The notes: generated by a model not told the origin, from the letters alone. 13,919 nt of DNA from Bacteroidales bacterium UBA5281 (GCA_002410555.1 DHSR01000068.1:1-13919); one strand, 5' to 3'; positions 1 through 8,159 are shown, counted from the first letter of the stretch. A program made the numbers and translations.

Positions 1-1
1 A

Positions 2-2878
2 TGCACTTGGCCGGAGGCTTACATTGAAGGTACTGTTACCGGTACCGTAACAGATATAAATGGCAATTACTCCCTGGATGTTCCTTCAGGCAGTACGCTC
101 ATTTTTTCTTATATCGGTTATTCAAGTAAGGAATTCGTAATAACTCAGGCACAGACACTCGATGTTATGTTAAGGGAGGATCTGGCTCAACTGGAAACTG
201 TGGTAGTTATAGGTTATGGCGTACAAAAGAAAACCGATAGAACCGGTGCCATCTCTCATGTGGAAGCTTCTGAGCTTAACCAGGGAAACCTAACCGATCC
301 TATACAGGGTTTGCAGGGAAAGGCTGCCGGGGTAGTTATTACCAAAAAAGGAGGTGACCCCAACGCAGGCTTTGCGGTTAAAATCAGGGGATCTTCCGGA
401 TTTGATTCCAACACCCAGCCTTTGTTTGTAATTGATGGTATCCCCAATGCCGACCCCACCACCATAGCTCCCGAGGACATTGAGAGTTATAATATTCTTA
501 AGGATGCGGCATCAACGGCTATCTATGGCTCACAGGGGTCAAATGGCGTTATTCTGATCACCACCAAAAAAGGGGGTGGCAAGGGCAAAAATGGTGGTGC
601 TCTGGTTAGCATCAACAGCAAAACCTCTTTTGACAGGGTGGCTAAAAAAATGGATGTGTTGAATGCAGATGAAATCAGAGATTTTGCCACGTTAAAACTT
701 CAGGCTTCTCTGCCAGATAATCCAAATTGGACTGTCGACAGCATATTCAGAGATGGAGGAGCCAATACCGACTGGCAGGATGAAATTTACCGCACGGGTA
801 TAACCACCGACAACAACCTTAGTTTTAGCGGGGGAAGCGAAACCAGCACTTATTATGCATCCATTACTCATGCCAACTGGCAGGGCGTAATGAAGGGTAC
901 TGAAAAAGAACGTACCAGTGCAAAGATCAATCTCAGCCACAAAGCGCTCAATAACAAACTAACACTCACAGGCAGCCTGGGAGCATCATTTGAAAACAAC
1001 GACTACGAAAATTATGATGGCTGGGACAAAGATGACATTATCTATCAGGCAATTAGCAGAAATCCAACTGATCCTGTATATAATCCCGACGGAACGTATA
1101 ACAAAACCCAGAGAGAGTTTAATTATGAGAATCCTTTGGCAACCATAAACGAGGTTACCAATACCCGTCAGGCCAAAGGTTATCTGGGAAGTCTTAAAGC
1201 CGACCTGGAGATTGTTGAAGGGTTGGTTGGAAGTGCCAGCATAGGATACATCCGAAACGACAATGAATCCAACTACTTCAGACCAGCCGGATTGTTTGCA
1301 TCGGCAGACAATGGATATGGGCGCAGAGGATATAGCAACGAAACAAGCCGCTTGTTTGAAGGTACCATAAACTATGTTAAATCAATAAATGATCACAATT
1401 TTGATGCTATTATTGGTTATTCATGGCAGGAGGATGTGAATGATGGTTTTCATGCACAGGCTACCAATGCTCAATCACCATATATTGGTCCTTACAATCT
1501 GGGATCTTTACTTGATATTAAATATGGTGATATTGGTTCCTATAAAAACCTGTCCAGGCTGATCGGTTTCTTTGGCCGCGTTCAGTACAATTATGAATCG
1601 AAATATTACGCCTCGGCATCCTTGAGGCGCGACGGTTCAACCAAATTTGGTGAAAACAACCGCTGGGGATGGTTCCCCACCGCAGCTTTGGGCTGGAATA
1701 TGCAAAATGAAGATTTTATGTCAGAAGTGTTTTGGCTCGATCAATTGAAGCTAAGGGCCAGCTACGGTGTTTCGGGAAATCAGGCTTTTGACAGTTACAG
1801 AAGCACGGTTGCCTGGAGGGCTGCAGGCCCGGCCATCAACCCCGAAACAGGGCAACAGGTCATTTCATTCCAGCCTGCCTGGAATAGTAACCCAGATTTA
1901 AAATGGGAAAGGACCTCGGAAGTAAATATTGGAATTGACTTTGCCATGTTCAACAGTAAAATCAGCGGTTCACTGGAAGTGTACAGCAAGGAAACTACCG
2001 ATTTAATCGGGCAGTACCAGGTACCTAAGCCACCAAATCTTTCAGATCGTACCTTTGCCAATTCAGGAACCATCTCAAACAAAGGTATCGAATTGTTTGT
2101 CCAGGCATTTGTGGTGAGCAAGTCCAATTTCTCCTGGAAGTCATCTTTAACCGCTTCGCACAATAAATCAGAATTTACTGATTTGGGCAAACACGTTACA
2201 TCCTCTGATAATATTCGCAAAGAGGGATATATCTCGGGCAGAGGTATGGTAGGCGACAGTTATTATGTAAGTGCTGTTGCTTTGGGTCAGGAAGTGGGTG
2301 CTTTTTATCTTCCTAAATATATAACCATGATTGATGGAGAATTTATTTATGAATCTAATTCTGGCGGCTATACTTCTTCACTGAGTGAAGCAAAACGATT
2401 CTTCGCAGGGTCTCCAAACCCTGATGTAGAATTGGGCTGGTCCAACTCTCTGACTTTCTTTAAAAACTGGTCTTTGGATATCGGGCTGAGGTCAATGATT
2501 GGCAATAAGGTATACAATGCTACCAGAATGTTTTTTGACTTCCCCGGTAATATGCCTTCCTTAAACGGACTTCCTGAAGCAATAGATTGGTACAATAAGG
2601 GGCGGAGTACGGGAGCAACCATTGCCGATATATACCTGGAAGATGCCTCCTTTCTTAAACTGGATTACCTGTCGCTGGGATATAGTTTTGACATGAAAAC
2701 GGTGGACTGGCTGAGCAAGCTCAGGGTTTATGTTGTGGCCAATAACCTGCTCACCATAACCGGATATTCGGGTGTGGATCCAGAGACATACATTGACGGA
2801 ATTTCCTATGGTGTGGATCAATACAATGTATATCCGAAAACAAGAACCCTCACTTTTGGTATCAATGCAAGCTTTTAA
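2..2878 (+). CDS. susC: SusC-type TonB-linked outer membrane protein (5'-truncated by window edge)
   Basis: SusC-type proteins form the outer-membrane barrel that imports glycan oligosaccharides using TonB energy, paired with a SusD lid. The frame is open from base 2, so the signal peptide and true start lie upstream; an ATG at 167 falls inside the first domain and is not the start. Numbering from base 2, residues 8-52 are the end of a carboxypeptidase-regulatory-like domain (GTVTDINGNYSLDVP, then IFSYIGY). TVVVIGYG at 66-73 is the TonB-box/plug junction typical of SusC, and the plug runs to about residue 190 (FVIDGIP, AIYGSQGSNGVILITTKKGG). The remainder is a beta-barrel ending in YPKTRTLTFGINASF with a terminal aromatic residue. 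The 958 visible residues suggest a full protein near 1000 aa. The susD-like gene starts 12 nt after the stop, implying one operon. Family assignment is firm; the substrate is inferred from the SusE/F-like neighbour. A possible one-base frameshift near base 16 is reported separately. Confidence 0.95.
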   Translation, partial: CTWPEAYIEGTVTGTVTDINGNYSLDVPSGSTLIFSYIGYSSKEFVITQAQTLDVMLREDLAQLETVVVIGYGVQKKTDRTGAISHVEASELNQGNLTDPIQGLQGKAAGVVITKKGGDPNAGFAVKIRGSSGFDSNTQPLFVIDGIPNADPTTIAPEDIESYNILKDAASTAIYGSQGSNGVILITTKKGGGKGKNGGALVSINSKTSFDRVAKKMDVLNADEIRDFATLKLQASLPDNPNWTVDSIFRDGGANTDWQDEIYRTGITTDNNLSFSGGSETSTYYASITHANWQGVMKGTEKERTSAKINLSHKALNNKLTLTGSLGASFENNDYENYDGWDKDDIIYQAISRNPTDPVYNPDGTYNKTQREFNYENPLATINEVTNTRQAKGYLGSLKADLEIVEGLVGSASIGYIRNDNESNYFRPAGLFASADNGYGRRGYSNETSRLFEGTINYVKSINDHNFDAIIGYSWQEDVNDGFHAQATNAQSPYIGPYNLGSLLDIKYGDIGSYKNLSRLIGFFGRVQYNYESKYYASASLRRDGSTKFGENNRWGWFPTAALGWNMQNEDFMSEVFWLDQLKLRASYGVSGNQAFDSYRSTVAWRAAGPAINPETGQQVISFQPAWNSNPDLKWERTSEVNIGIDFAMFNSKISGSLEVYSKETTDLIGQYQVPKPPNLSDRTFANSGTISNKGIELFVQAFVVSKSNFSWKSSLTASHNKSEFTDLGKHVTSSDNIRKEGYISGRGMVGDSYYVSAVALGQEVGAFYLPKYITMIDGEFIYESNSGGYTSSLSEAKRFFAGSPNPDVELGWSNSLTFFKNWSLDIGLRSMIGNKVYNATRMFFDFPGNMPSLNGLPEAIDWYNKGRSTGATIADIYLEDASFLKLDYLSLGYSFDMKTVDWLSKLRVYVVANNLLTITGYSGVDPETYIDGISYGVDQYNVYPKTRTLTFGINASF

Positions 2879-2890
2879 AAAAATACTGAC

Positions 2891-4378
2891 ATGAAAAAAA
2901 TAATTTATTCCATTCTGTTCTTTTCAATCATAGCTGCATCGGGCTGCACCAAGCTTGATGTAGATCCCTATGATTCCGTTCCGGGGGACAAGTATCCCGA
3001 AAACGCTGCTCAGGTAGCTAATCTGACTGTTGATTCTTATAAGCGGCTACAAAATCTGGCTGACGATGGAGGCTGGTGGTTTCTGGCCCAGGAGATCAGC
3101 TCTGATGAGTTTTGCGGTCCAACCCGCGGTTCCGACTGGTTTGATGGTGGCAAATGGCTCGATATGCACACCCATTCATGGACCAATGATACCGAAGGGG
3201 TTAACCGCATGTGGTCCACCTTTTGGGAAGGCATAACTTCAAGTAATCAAATTATTGATATGCTTAAACAAATCCCGGCAAGCAATGAAACAAGGGCCAA
3301 AATCGCTGAAGTTGAAGTCATGCGTTCGTTCTATTATTATCTGTTACTCGATAATTATGGGGACGCTCCTTATTTAAGCACCGCCAATGTACCTGCTGAC
3401 TTTGAACCCATGAAAATCAAAAGGGCTGTAATTTACGACAGCATTGTTCAGGTTGTTGAAGGTAACCTCAGGTATTTGAAGCCCTTAGACAACAAATATA
3501 TGGCCACCCGCTATATGGGTTATGCATTGCTGGCCAAACTCTATCTGAATGCCGAAGTATATACCGGTACACCACAATGGGAAAAGGCAGGCCAGTATTG
3601 CGACAGTGTACTTGCCGGCCCCTATACGCTCGAAAGCAATGTGCTTGCCCCTTTCAAAACAAATAACGAACGCTCTTCCGAGATTATCTTCTCCATTCCT
3701 TATGATGAAGATAACTTTGAAGGCTTCCGTATTCATATGCGCAGCCTGCATTACCAGAGCAATCTCACCTTTGATATGCCGGTTGGACCATGGAACGGTT
3801 TTGCCGTGGTACCTACCTTTTGGGATACATACGAGGATAACGATATTCGCAAAAGCGCATACTTTCTTTACGGACCTCAGTACACCATTACCGGAGAACC
3901 GATTATTGAGAGCATTACCGGAGAACCTTTAATAATTGACCCGTATTTGCCTGCATTAAAGATGGATGAAGGCGCTTATACGCCCAAGCAAATCAGGACT
4001 ACCGGCGCACGTGCCATAAAATATGAGGTGGCCATTGGCGCCAAGGAAAATTTAAGTAACGATTTTCCGTTATTCCGTATTACCGACTTCTATCTGATGA
4101 AAGCTGAAACAGAAATCAGACAGGGTCGCAATGGAGATGCATGGATTAACCCCATACGGGAGCGGGCTGAAGTAGCTGCATTTTCGGGTGCTACCCTTAC
4201 CCAGCTTTTGGCTGAGCGTGGCCGTGAATTATGGCTCGAAGGACATCGCCGCCAGGATCAGATCAGGTTTGGAAAATGGGATGAAAGCTGGTGGGAAAAA
4301 CCTGCACGCACTGCCGAAAGACGCACTTTCCCCATCCCTAAATGGGCCATTGATGCAAATCCAAACCTCGGACTGTAA
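2891..4378 (+). CDS. susD: SusD/RagB-type glycan-binding outer membrane lipoprotein
   Basis: SusD-family lipoproteins sit on the cell surface as a hinged lid over the SusC barrel and capture oligosaccharides. The 495-aa product begins with a lipoprotein signal (MKKIIYSILFFSIIAASGC) whose lipobox cysteine is residue 19, followed by TKLDVDP. The early segment with GGWWFLAQEISSDE, GPTRGSDW and MHTHSW is typical of SusD proteins, and the C-terminal hallmark ERGRELWLEGHRRQDQIRFG lies at residues 442-461. The middle is helical and TPR-like in the family. Length is normal and no frame damage is visible. The start is fixed by the signal peptide; it has no Shine-Dalgarno sequence and lies in an A-rich context, as is usual in this phylum. 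It is 12 nt from susC and 60 nt from the SusE/F-like gene, so co-transcription is likely. The ligand cannot be read from the sequence; starch or maltodextrin is inferred from the gene order susC-susD-susE. Confidence 0.95.
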   Translation: MKKIIYSILFFSIIAASGCTKLDVDPYDSVPGDKYPENAAQVANLTVDSYKRLQNLADDGGWWFLAQEISSDEFCGPTRGSDWFDGGKWLDMHTHSWTNDTEGVNRMWSTFWEGITSSNQIIDMLKQIPASNETRAKIAEVEVMRSFYYYLLLDNYGDAPYLSTANVPADFEPMKIKRAVIYDSIVQVVEGNLRYLKPLDNKYMATRYMGYALLAKLYLNAEVYTGTPQWEKAGQYCDSVLAGPYTLESNVLAPFKTNNERSSEIIFSIPYDEDNFEGFRIHMRSLHYQSNLTFDMPVGPWNGFAVVPTFWDTYEDNDIRKSAYFLYGPQYTITGEPIIESITGEPLIIDPYLPALKMDEGAYTPKQIRTTGARAIKYEVAIGAKENLSNDFPLFRITDFYLMKAETEIRQGRNGDAWINPIRERAEVAAFSGATLTQLLAERGRELWLEGHRRQDQIRFGKWDESWWEKPARTAERRTFPIPKWAIDANPNLGL

Positions 4379-4387
4379 TTTTTTGAC

Positions 4388-4395
4388 TAATTTTG
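4388..4395 (+). promoter_or_regulatory. Candidate internal promoter -7 box before the SusE/F-like gene
   Basis: TAATTTTG matches the Bacteroidota -7 consensus TAnnTTTG exactly and lies in the 60-nt gap between the susD stop and the susE/F start, leaving a predicted leader of roughly 35-40 nt. No TTG or TTTG element is found about 19 nt upstream (that position is inside the end of susD), so this is a partial match. It could give extra transcription of the third gene. Confidence 0.35.
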
Positions 4396-4438
4396 CAAAT
4401 CAAACCAATCAAACGCTTAATTTAAACCACTAAAAAAA

Positions 4439-5944
4439 ATGATTATGAAAAAAGTGAATTTGAGTAAATTTTTTAAACTGACATGGGCAATGCTCATGAT
4501 AGTAGGACTGGCATTCGTCGTTACTTCTTGTAAAGACGATGATGATGATGATGTAGATCCAAACAAACCAATAGTTCTGGATGGTGTATATATTAAAGGC
4601 GGTTCAACTGCACTTGTAGATTTTGATGTTAAAGGAAAAATGGTGGTTACCCGCAATGAAGTAACCCAGACTGACCGTGCTCAATTATTGGAAAAATATG
4701 TTGCCATCAAAGCCGGTGCTCCGGGCTTTAACATCATTTCTGTGGCCGGTAACGTTCAGACAACTTATGGTCCTGGTGCCGACTTTGCCGTTGTGCCTGA
4801 AGCCGAGCGTGATATTGATGAACCTAAAGTTGATTTTTGGCGCGGCTCCTATACCGAAAGTGAAACAGCTTTCACCGTACCCGCTGATGGTCTTTATCAT
4901 GTAGTAATTGACACCGAACTTAAAATGGTAGTTATTGCTCCGGCAGAATGGGGTGTAATCGGTGGAGCTACCCCAGGCGGATGGGGTGAAAGCACACCTT
5001 TAGCTGCACCTGCTTTTGACTTAAATACCATGACTTATACCATTCCTTCCATTACCATGGGTAAGGATAAGTTTAAATTCCGTTATTCCAACGGTTGGAA
5101 AATCATTCTCGATCCTGAGTTTGACCTCGGTGGTGGAGAAAAAGGTATCAAAGTAAATACTAACCTTGGTGGTTCCATTAATGCCCTGGTTCCAGGTGGT
5201 GATGACATTGCCAATGATACCTATGCAAATTATAAAATTACCTTAACCTATACCTTAGGTGCTCCAATAACAGCTACATTCACTTATGAATCAGATGCTG
5301 AACCATTGCCTGAATATCCTGAAGCCATGTATTTGGTAGGAGCTGGTACTGCTTATGGCTGGGATGCTCCCGGTACAAAAGCAGACGCTATCATGCACAA
5401 AGTTGCAGGTGGTGCACCCACAGAAGGAATCTATTGGAAAATACTTCATATTGAAGCAGGTGGCGGATTCAAAGTTTCAGCAGAAAACTGGACTGCTCCC
5501 AACTTAGGCTTCGGCGATATTGACGAATATGATGCTAACGGTGTAGTTGTTACCGACATTGATGGAAACATGGATGTAGCTGCCAGCGGTATGTATATGG
5601 TTGTTCTCAATCTAAGAGACAATACAACCAAATTGTCGGTTGCCCCTGTTGAAGTATATGGTATTGGAGATGCATTTACCAATTGGGATGAAGATGTTCC
5701 TGCAAACTTGTTCACGGTTGATAATGCAGCAAAAACTGTAACATCACCCGCATTGCCTACCAGCGGCAATATCCGCATGTATGCTAACCATCCATGGATA
5801 CCCGCATGGTGGAATGCCGAATTTAACCTGTATAACGGCGTTATTGAATATCGTAACGACGGTGGAGACCAGGAAGCTGTACCCGGAACCGCAGGTAATA
5901 TCATTACATTGCATTTTGATGATAACACCGGAACCATTCAATAG
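4439..5944 (+). CDS. SusE/SusF-like surface glycan-binding lipoprotein
   Basis: SusE/SusF-family lipoproteins are surface anchored, carry tandem beta-sandwich carbohydrate-binding modules and help retain starch at the cell surface; they are not enzymes. The 501-aa product has a signal peptide with lipobox FVVTSC (Cys31), directly followed by K and six Asp, a strong lipoprotein surface-export signal. After an N-terminal module (about 48-168), three segments start alike: WGVIGGATPGGWGES (171-185), MYLVGAGTAYGWDAPG (297-312) and VYGIGDAFTNWDED (406-419). This suggests three tandem modules, the first two ending in strands that precede the next repeat. Aromatic residues such as W220, W351, W453, W457 and W458 are candidates for sugar stacking. 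The start at 4439 was chosen, with ATG 4445 as an alternative that also leaves an intact signal peptide. It is the last gene of the operon, followed by a terminator. Family is fairly sure; alpha-glucan specificity is inferred from the family. Confidence 0.82.
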   Translation: MIMKKVNLSKFFKLTWAMLMIVGLAFVVTSCKDDDDDDVDPNKPIVLDGVYIKGGSTALVDFDVKGKMVVTRNEVTQTDRAQLLEKYVAIKAGAPGFNIISVAGNVQTTYGPGADFAVVPEAERDIDEPKVDFWRGSYTESETAFTVPADGLYHVVIDTELKMVVIAPAEWGVIGGATPGGWGESTPLAAPAFDLNTMTYTIPSITMGKDKFKFRYSNGWKIILDPEFDLGGGEKGIKVNTNLGGSINALVPGGDDIANDTYANYKITLTYTLGAPITATFTYESDAEPLPEYPEAMYLVGAGTAYGWDAPGTKADAIMHKVAGGAPTEGIYWKILHIEAGGGFKVSAENWTAPNLGFGDIDEYDANGVVVTDIDGNMDVAASGMYMVVLNLRDNTTKLSVAPVEVYGIGDAFTNWDEDVPANLFTVDNAAKTVTSPALPTSGNIRMYANHPWIPAWWNAEFNLYNGVIEYRNDGGDQEAVPGTAGNIITLHFDDNTGTIQ

Positions 5945-5984
5945 CCTGAATGATATCATTTCAATGTGACCATTGAATAATATT

Positions 5985-6024
5985 AAAACTGCTGTGTATA
6001 AAGTTGTACACAGCAGTTTTTTTT
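5985..6024 (+). terminator. Intrinsic terminator of the sus-like operon
   Basis: A perfect 14-bp stem (AAAACTGCTGTGTA at 5985-5998 with its complement at 6007-6020) encloses an 8-nt loop. The T-rich end of the right arm plus TTTT (6021-6024) gives a run of eight T. It lies 40 nt after the SusE/F-like stop. The A-rich left foot could also let it work weakly in the opposite direction, but no gene there needs it. Confidence 0.93.
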
Positions 6025-6073
6025 AGCGCATAGCTGATTTGCAGAACACAAAAAGCATTCGGTTTGATTGTTG

Positions 6074-6081
6074 TACTTTTG
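6074..6081 (+). promoter_or_regulatory. rlmD promoter -7 box
   Basis: TACTTTTG matches the Bacteroidota -7 consensus TAnnTTTG, 17 nt before the ATG at 6099. Transcription would start about 10 nt before that ATG. This makes the in-frame ATG at 6039, which lies upstream of the box, an unlikely start. No TTTG was found at the usual -33 distance. Confidence 0.65.
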
Positions 6082-6098
6082 CATTTAAATTTTTACTC

Positions 6099-7520
6099 AT
6101 GGGAAGAAAAGAAAAAAGGGAAGGCCCTTTTGTAATTGAAAATGTTGAAATACTGGATGCCGGAGCCGAAGGCAAAGCCATAGCAAGATACAATGATATG
6201 GTTGTGTTTGTGCCTTTTGTTGTGCCCGGGGACCTGTGCGATCTGCGAATTGTTTCGAAAAAGCGGAGGTTTTATGAGGGCAGAGCCATTAAATTCCATC
6301 GTTATTCGCAACAAAGAGTTGAGCCGGTCTGCGCCCATTTTGGAATCTGTGGTGGCTGCAAGTGGCAAAATATGAAATATGACCGTCAACTGTTTTACAA
6401 GCAAAAGCAGGTTACCGATAATTTTAGCCGCATCGGTCACCTGAAGTTTCCGGAAGTCTTGCCTATTGTAGCTTCTGAAGTTACAGAGTTTTACCGGAAC
6501 AAGCTGGAATACACCTTTTCTACCCACCGCTGGCTATCAGTCGATGAAATGGATATCGCCCCGGAGGAAAGAGATATGGATGCTCTGGGATTCCATATCC
6601 CGGGGATGTTTGACCGGGTGCTCGACATCGAAAAATGTTGGCTCCAGCCTGAGCCTACCAACCACATAAGACTCGGACTAAAAGCGTTTGTAAAAACAGC
6701 CGGTTTTAGCTTTTATGATATCAGGCGTTTTAGTGGTGATTTGCGTAACCTCATCATTCGTAACTCTAATACCGGTGACCTGATGGCCATAGTAGTGTTT
6801 GGAACCGGCGATAAAGCGGTGATTGAACCGGTGATGCATTATATGAAAACATCTTTTCCGCAAATCACCAGCTTGTTTTATGTAGTTAATCAGAAGAAAA
6901 ACGATACCATTAGCGATCTGGAGCCGATACATTACGCCGGAGAGACCTTTATCACTGAACAGATGGAGGAGCTTAAATTTAGAATTGGACCGCTCTCCTT
7001 TTTTCAGACCAACTCCAAACAGGCTTACAAATTATACAGTATTGCCCGCGAATTTGCCTCACTCACCGGCAGTGAACTTGTGTATGACCTATACACCGGC
7101 ACCGGTACCATTGCTAATTTTATTGCTCACCAGGCAGGTAAAGTTATTGGAATTGAATATATAGAAGCTGCAGTGGAAGATGCCCGCTTAAATTCGGCAA
7201 TCAATGGTATTCAGAATGCTGAATTTTATGCCGGTGATATGACTCAGATTTTAACGCCCGAATTTTTCGCTATTCATGGCCAGCCACATGTGGTTATCAC
7301 CGATCCACCGCGTGCCGGCATGCACGAAAAGGTTATTAAAAGTCTGATTGAAGCCCGTCCGCAGAAAATCGTTTATGTTAGCTGCAATCCGGCCACACAG
7401 GCCCGGGACCTGAGTTTATTAGGCGAATATTATACTATTGATGCTGTACAAACTGTTGATATGTTTCCCCATACGCAACATGTAGAAAATGTATGTAAAC
7501 TAAGTCTGCGCAATGATTAA
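6099..7520 (+). CDS. rlmD: 23S rRNA (uracil-C5)-methyltransferase RlmD/RumA family
   Basis: This enzyme methylates C5 of a uracil in 23S rRNA (U1939 in E. coli for RlmD) with S-adenosylmethionine. From the chosen start the protein has 473 aa. An N-terminal TRAM domain (about 10-70) precedes an iron-sulfur site of the family pattern C78-x5-C84-x2-C87 with a fourth ligand, C180, in DIEKCW. The methyltransferase domain shows the SAM loop DLYTGTGT (330-337), TDPPRAG (401-407), the catalytic cysteine C429 in VSCNP and the base E463 in HVE. All key residues are present. The start at 6099 is preferred over an in-frame ATG at 6039 because family homology begins with the basic MGRKEKREGP segment and a -7 promoter box lies between the two. 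It is a single-gene unit after the sus terminator, converging on aroK with overlapping stops. Whether its target is U1939 or another uracil (RlmC/RlmCD type) cannot be decided from sequence. Confidence 0.93.
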   Translation: MGRKEKREGPFVIENVEILDAGAEGKAIARYNDMVVFVPFVVPGDLCDLRIVSKKRRFYEGRAIKFHRYSQQRVEPVCAHFGICGGCKWQNMKYDRQLFYKQKQVTDNFSRIGHLKFPEVLPIVASEVTEFYRNKLEYTFSTHRWLSVDEMDIAPEERDMDALGFHIPGMFDRVLDIEKCWLQPEPTNHIRLGLKAFVKTAGFSFYDIRRFSGDLRNLIIRNSNTGDLMAIVVFGTGDKAVIEPVMHYMKTSFPQITSLFYVVNQKKNDTISDLEPIHYAGETFITEQMEELKFRIGPLSFFQTNSKQAYKLYSIAREFASLTGSELVYDLYTGTGTIANFIAHQAGKVIGIEYIEAAVEDARLNSAINGIQNAEFYAGDMTQILTPEFFAIHGQPHVVITDPPRAGMHEKVIKSLIEARPQKIVYVSCNPATQARDLSLLGEYYTIDAVQTVDMFPHTQHVENVCKLSLRND

Positions 7521-8038
7521 AAAATAGCGTAAATGTCGCGAATGGATTTAACCAGATGGTCAATGTCTGCATTTTCACCCTTAACCACCAGCCGGGCCTG
7601 ATTATAATAGGATATTCTTTCGGAGAGATGATAACCTATGTACTGTTCCAGTTCATCTGCCGGCATAGCAGGTAGCAGTGGTCTTTCCTGCTTCGATTTT
7701 TTTAGCCTGTCTGCCAGAGAATGAATCTGCATATTGAGAAAAACCGTAATGCCGGAACTGTTCATCAGTTTCATATTATCGAAAAAGCAAGGAGTACCGC
7801 CACCTGTAGAAATTACGGTATTGGCCCGGCTGCATAACGATATTAATACGGAGCGCTCCAGGTCTCTGAATGCATCTTCTCCTTTGCCCTTAAAAATTTC
7901 AGGAATAGATTTACCAGCGAGATCAACGATCAATTTGTCCATGTCTACAAATTTATAACCCAGTTTTGCGGCAATTTTTTTACCTACTGTTGACTTCCCA
8001 CTACCCATGTATCCAACTATAAAAACTGGTTTCGCCAT
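7517..8038 (-). CDS. aroK: Shikimate kinase
   Basis: Shikimate kinase phosphorylates shikimate to shikimate-3-phosphate with ATP in the cytoplasmic pathway to chorismate and aromatic amino acids. The 173-aa product has the usual length. It shows the P-loop GYMGSGKST (9-17), the Mg/shikimate-binding D32 and D34 in VDMDKL, the shikimate-binding R58 in AFRDLE, the GGG motif at 79-81, the lid arginine R119 in ERPLL, and the adenine-loop region ERISYYNQAR (140-149). All essential residues are present. The start at 8038 gives the standard N terminus MAKPVFIVG and sits about 20 nt after a -7 promoter box. The gene is monocistronic as far as can be seen, converges with rlmD, and its stop codon overlaps the rlmD stop in a shared TTAA. 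aroK and aroL cannot be distinguished by sequence alone. Confidence 0.95.
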   Translation of the reverse strand: MAKPVFIVGYMGSGKSTVGKKIAAKLGYKFVDMDKLIVDLAGKSIPEIFKGKGEDAFRDLERSVLISLCSRANTVISTGGGTPCFFDNMKLMNSSGITVFLNMQIHSLADRLKKSKQERPLLPAMPADELEQYIGYHLSERISYYNQARLVVKGENADIDHLVKSIRDIYAIF

Positions 8039-8057
8039 AAAATGTGCTTTTTTGAGG

Positions 8058-8065
8058 CAAATATA
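8058..8065 (-). promoter_or_regulatory. aroK promoter -7 box
   Basis: Read on the minus strand this is TATATTTG, an exact TAnnTTTG match 19 nt upstream of the aroK ATG, giving a leader of roughly a dozen nucleotides. No clear TTTG was found at the -33 position. Confidence 0.6.
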
Positions 8066-8127
8066 GCTGAATTCCTTCTGAATTGCACTATCTTTGGAGA
8101 AAGAGAGTGAGGGAGATGGAGAGAATG

Positions 8128-8159
8128 CCCTGAAAGGGTTTTTTTACCCTGTCAGGGCT
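8128..8159. repeat. Imperfect 13-bp hairpin with T6 loop
   Basis: GCCCTGAAAGGGT (8128-8140) pairs with ACCCTGTCAGGGC (8147-8159) with a single A/G mismatch, leaving a loop of six T. It has no T tract after the stem on either strand, so it is not a typical terminator. Each arm itself contains a short CCCT/AGGG dyad. It may be a dispersed intergenic repeat; copy number cannot be judged from this window. Confidence 0.7.

Noticed and set aside
1795..2220. 141-codon open frame on the minus strand
   Set aside because: Antisense shadow of the SusC barrel region with no family likeness.
5446..5937. 163-codon open frame on the minus strand
   Set aside because: Lies wholly antisense to the SusE/F-like gene, has no recognisable domain or promoter, and the plus-strand frame is clearly coding.
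6063..6066. TTTG as a -33 element for rlmD
   Set aside because: Only 7 nt separate it from the -7 box, against the usual spacing of about 19 nt.
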